Source of the DNA: Verrucomicrobia bacterium SCGC AAA164-M04
GTDB lineage: Bacteria; Verrucomicrobiota; Verrucomicrobiae; Verrucomicrobiales; Akkermansiaceae
Direction: 5' to 3'
NCBI GenBank assembly: GCA_000383735.1
Contig: KB912135.1
Span: 20,614-84,613 of the forward strand
DNA: 64,000 nt
The notes beneath the pieces were generated by a model that did not search any database, was not told where the DNA came from, and saw only the letters and a program-made list of their open reading frames with translations. Each line of letters opens with the position of its first letter. Positions within the stretch are counted from its first letter, which is position 1. The translations under genes were made by a program, and so were the position numbers. Positions 63,874 through 64,000 of the stretch are shown here, piece by piece.

Positions 63874-64000
63874 TACCAGGACGTGAAAAAATCGCGATCG
63901 TTGGCTCAGGAATCTCGGGTATGGCGTGTGCTCACTTTCTCCACCCCTTTCACGATATTACACTTTTTGAGAAAGACGATCGGATAGGCGGGCATTCTAA
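63870..64000 (+). CDS. FAD-dependent oxidoreductase, partial (N-terminus)
   Basis: ATG at 63870 overlaps the desaturase stop and the frame is open to the window end, giving 43 residues: an Arg/Lys-rich start followed by KIAIVGSGISGMACAHFL, a GxGxxG dinucleotide-binding motif, and LFEKDDRIGGHS, typical of the amine oxidase-type FAD domain. Genes of this kind next to a desaturase and SnoaL-like protein are usually part of a cyclopropane or unusual fatty-acid modification cluster. Only the N-terminus is visible. Confidence 0.8.
   Translation, partial: MIPGREKIAIVGSGISGMACAHFLHPFHDITLFEKDDRIGGHS

Noticed and set aside
1..64000. CRISPR arrays, tRNA or rRNA genes, prophage, insertion sequences
   Set aside because: No spaced direct repeats, no TPsiC-type GTTCGAATC pattern, no transposase-like ORF and no phage structural genes were seen.

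Overview
The window looks like the chromosome of a marine-type member of the Verrucomicrobiota. The indicators are a single ORF joining SecD and SecF, an mreBCD-PBP2-RNase G cell-shape block, a bactofilin, HPr kinase, signal-peptide sulfatases, a PQQ-type beta-propeller protein and several lineage-specific hypothetical proteins. Base composition is moderate, gene density is high, and strong Shine-Dalgarno sequences are uncommon. No rRNA, tRNA, CRISPR array, prophage or insertion sequence was recognised. The phylum assignment is inferred from gene content only.

Layout. 0-7 kb: a partial small gene, rpsT, a secreted hypothetical protein, an unusual dehydrogenase-YgfZ fusion and a three-gene ABC importer of ferric-iron type. 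7-14 kb: an FHA protein with a possible decayed ORF behind it, a sigma-70 factor, then a leftward group cysS / SenB-like glycosyltransferase / NahK-like sugar kinase / hypothetical. 13.6-26 kb: pdxH, a glycerophosphodiesterase, bactofilin, thiH-thiS, a coiled-coil membrane protein, recQ, a PhoD-like phosphatase, dinB, an ABC-F ATPase and a TPR protein. 26-36.5 kb: proC, a ParA ATPase, mreB-mreC-mreD-mrdA-rng, a lipase-like lipoprotein and hprK. 36.5-46.6 kb: a GIY-YIG protein, a lipoprotein, an SDR, nadK, a ThiF/MoeB-rhodanese gene with an in-frame TGA, an RDD protein, tgt, yajC, secDF and a polysaccharide deacetylase. 46.7-64 kb: ilvB (frameshifted) and ilvN, a repeat protein, an APC permease, an exported methyltransferase, two sulfatases flanking a PQQ-like protein, queD, trpA, dapF, a BrnT/BrnA-type toxin-antitoxin pair, a VanZ-like protein and the start of a lipid-modification cluster (SnoaL-like, desaturase, FAD oxidoreductase).

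The most interesting signal concerns selenium. The ThiF/MoeB-like E1 enzyme with a C-terminal rhodanese domain (38999-40093) is interrupted by one in-frame TGA exactly where this family carries its conserved reactive cysteine. A hairpin with the spacing and apical-loop G expected of a bacterial SECIS element lies directly downstream, so the gene is a strong candidate selenoprotein. Separately, a glycosyltransferase resembling the selenosugar synthase SenB is translationally coupled to cysS and sits 13 bases upstream of an N-acetylhexosamine-1-kinase-like gene, without senA or senC nearby. Both would draw on selenophosphate; the link between them is inference.

Other unusual points are a recent in-frame 73-residue duplication inside SecF, a tRNA-guanine transglycosylase that has lost its three zinc cysteines, an SDR lacking the catalytic tyrosine, and a one-base homopolymer frameshift in ilvB. 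Functional links visible in the window include sulfur-carrier chemistry (thiS with the distant ThiF-like enzyme), queuosine (tgt, queD), cell shape (mre block and bactofilin), branched-chain amino acids (ilvBN), and breakdown of sulfated polysaccharide (sulfatases).
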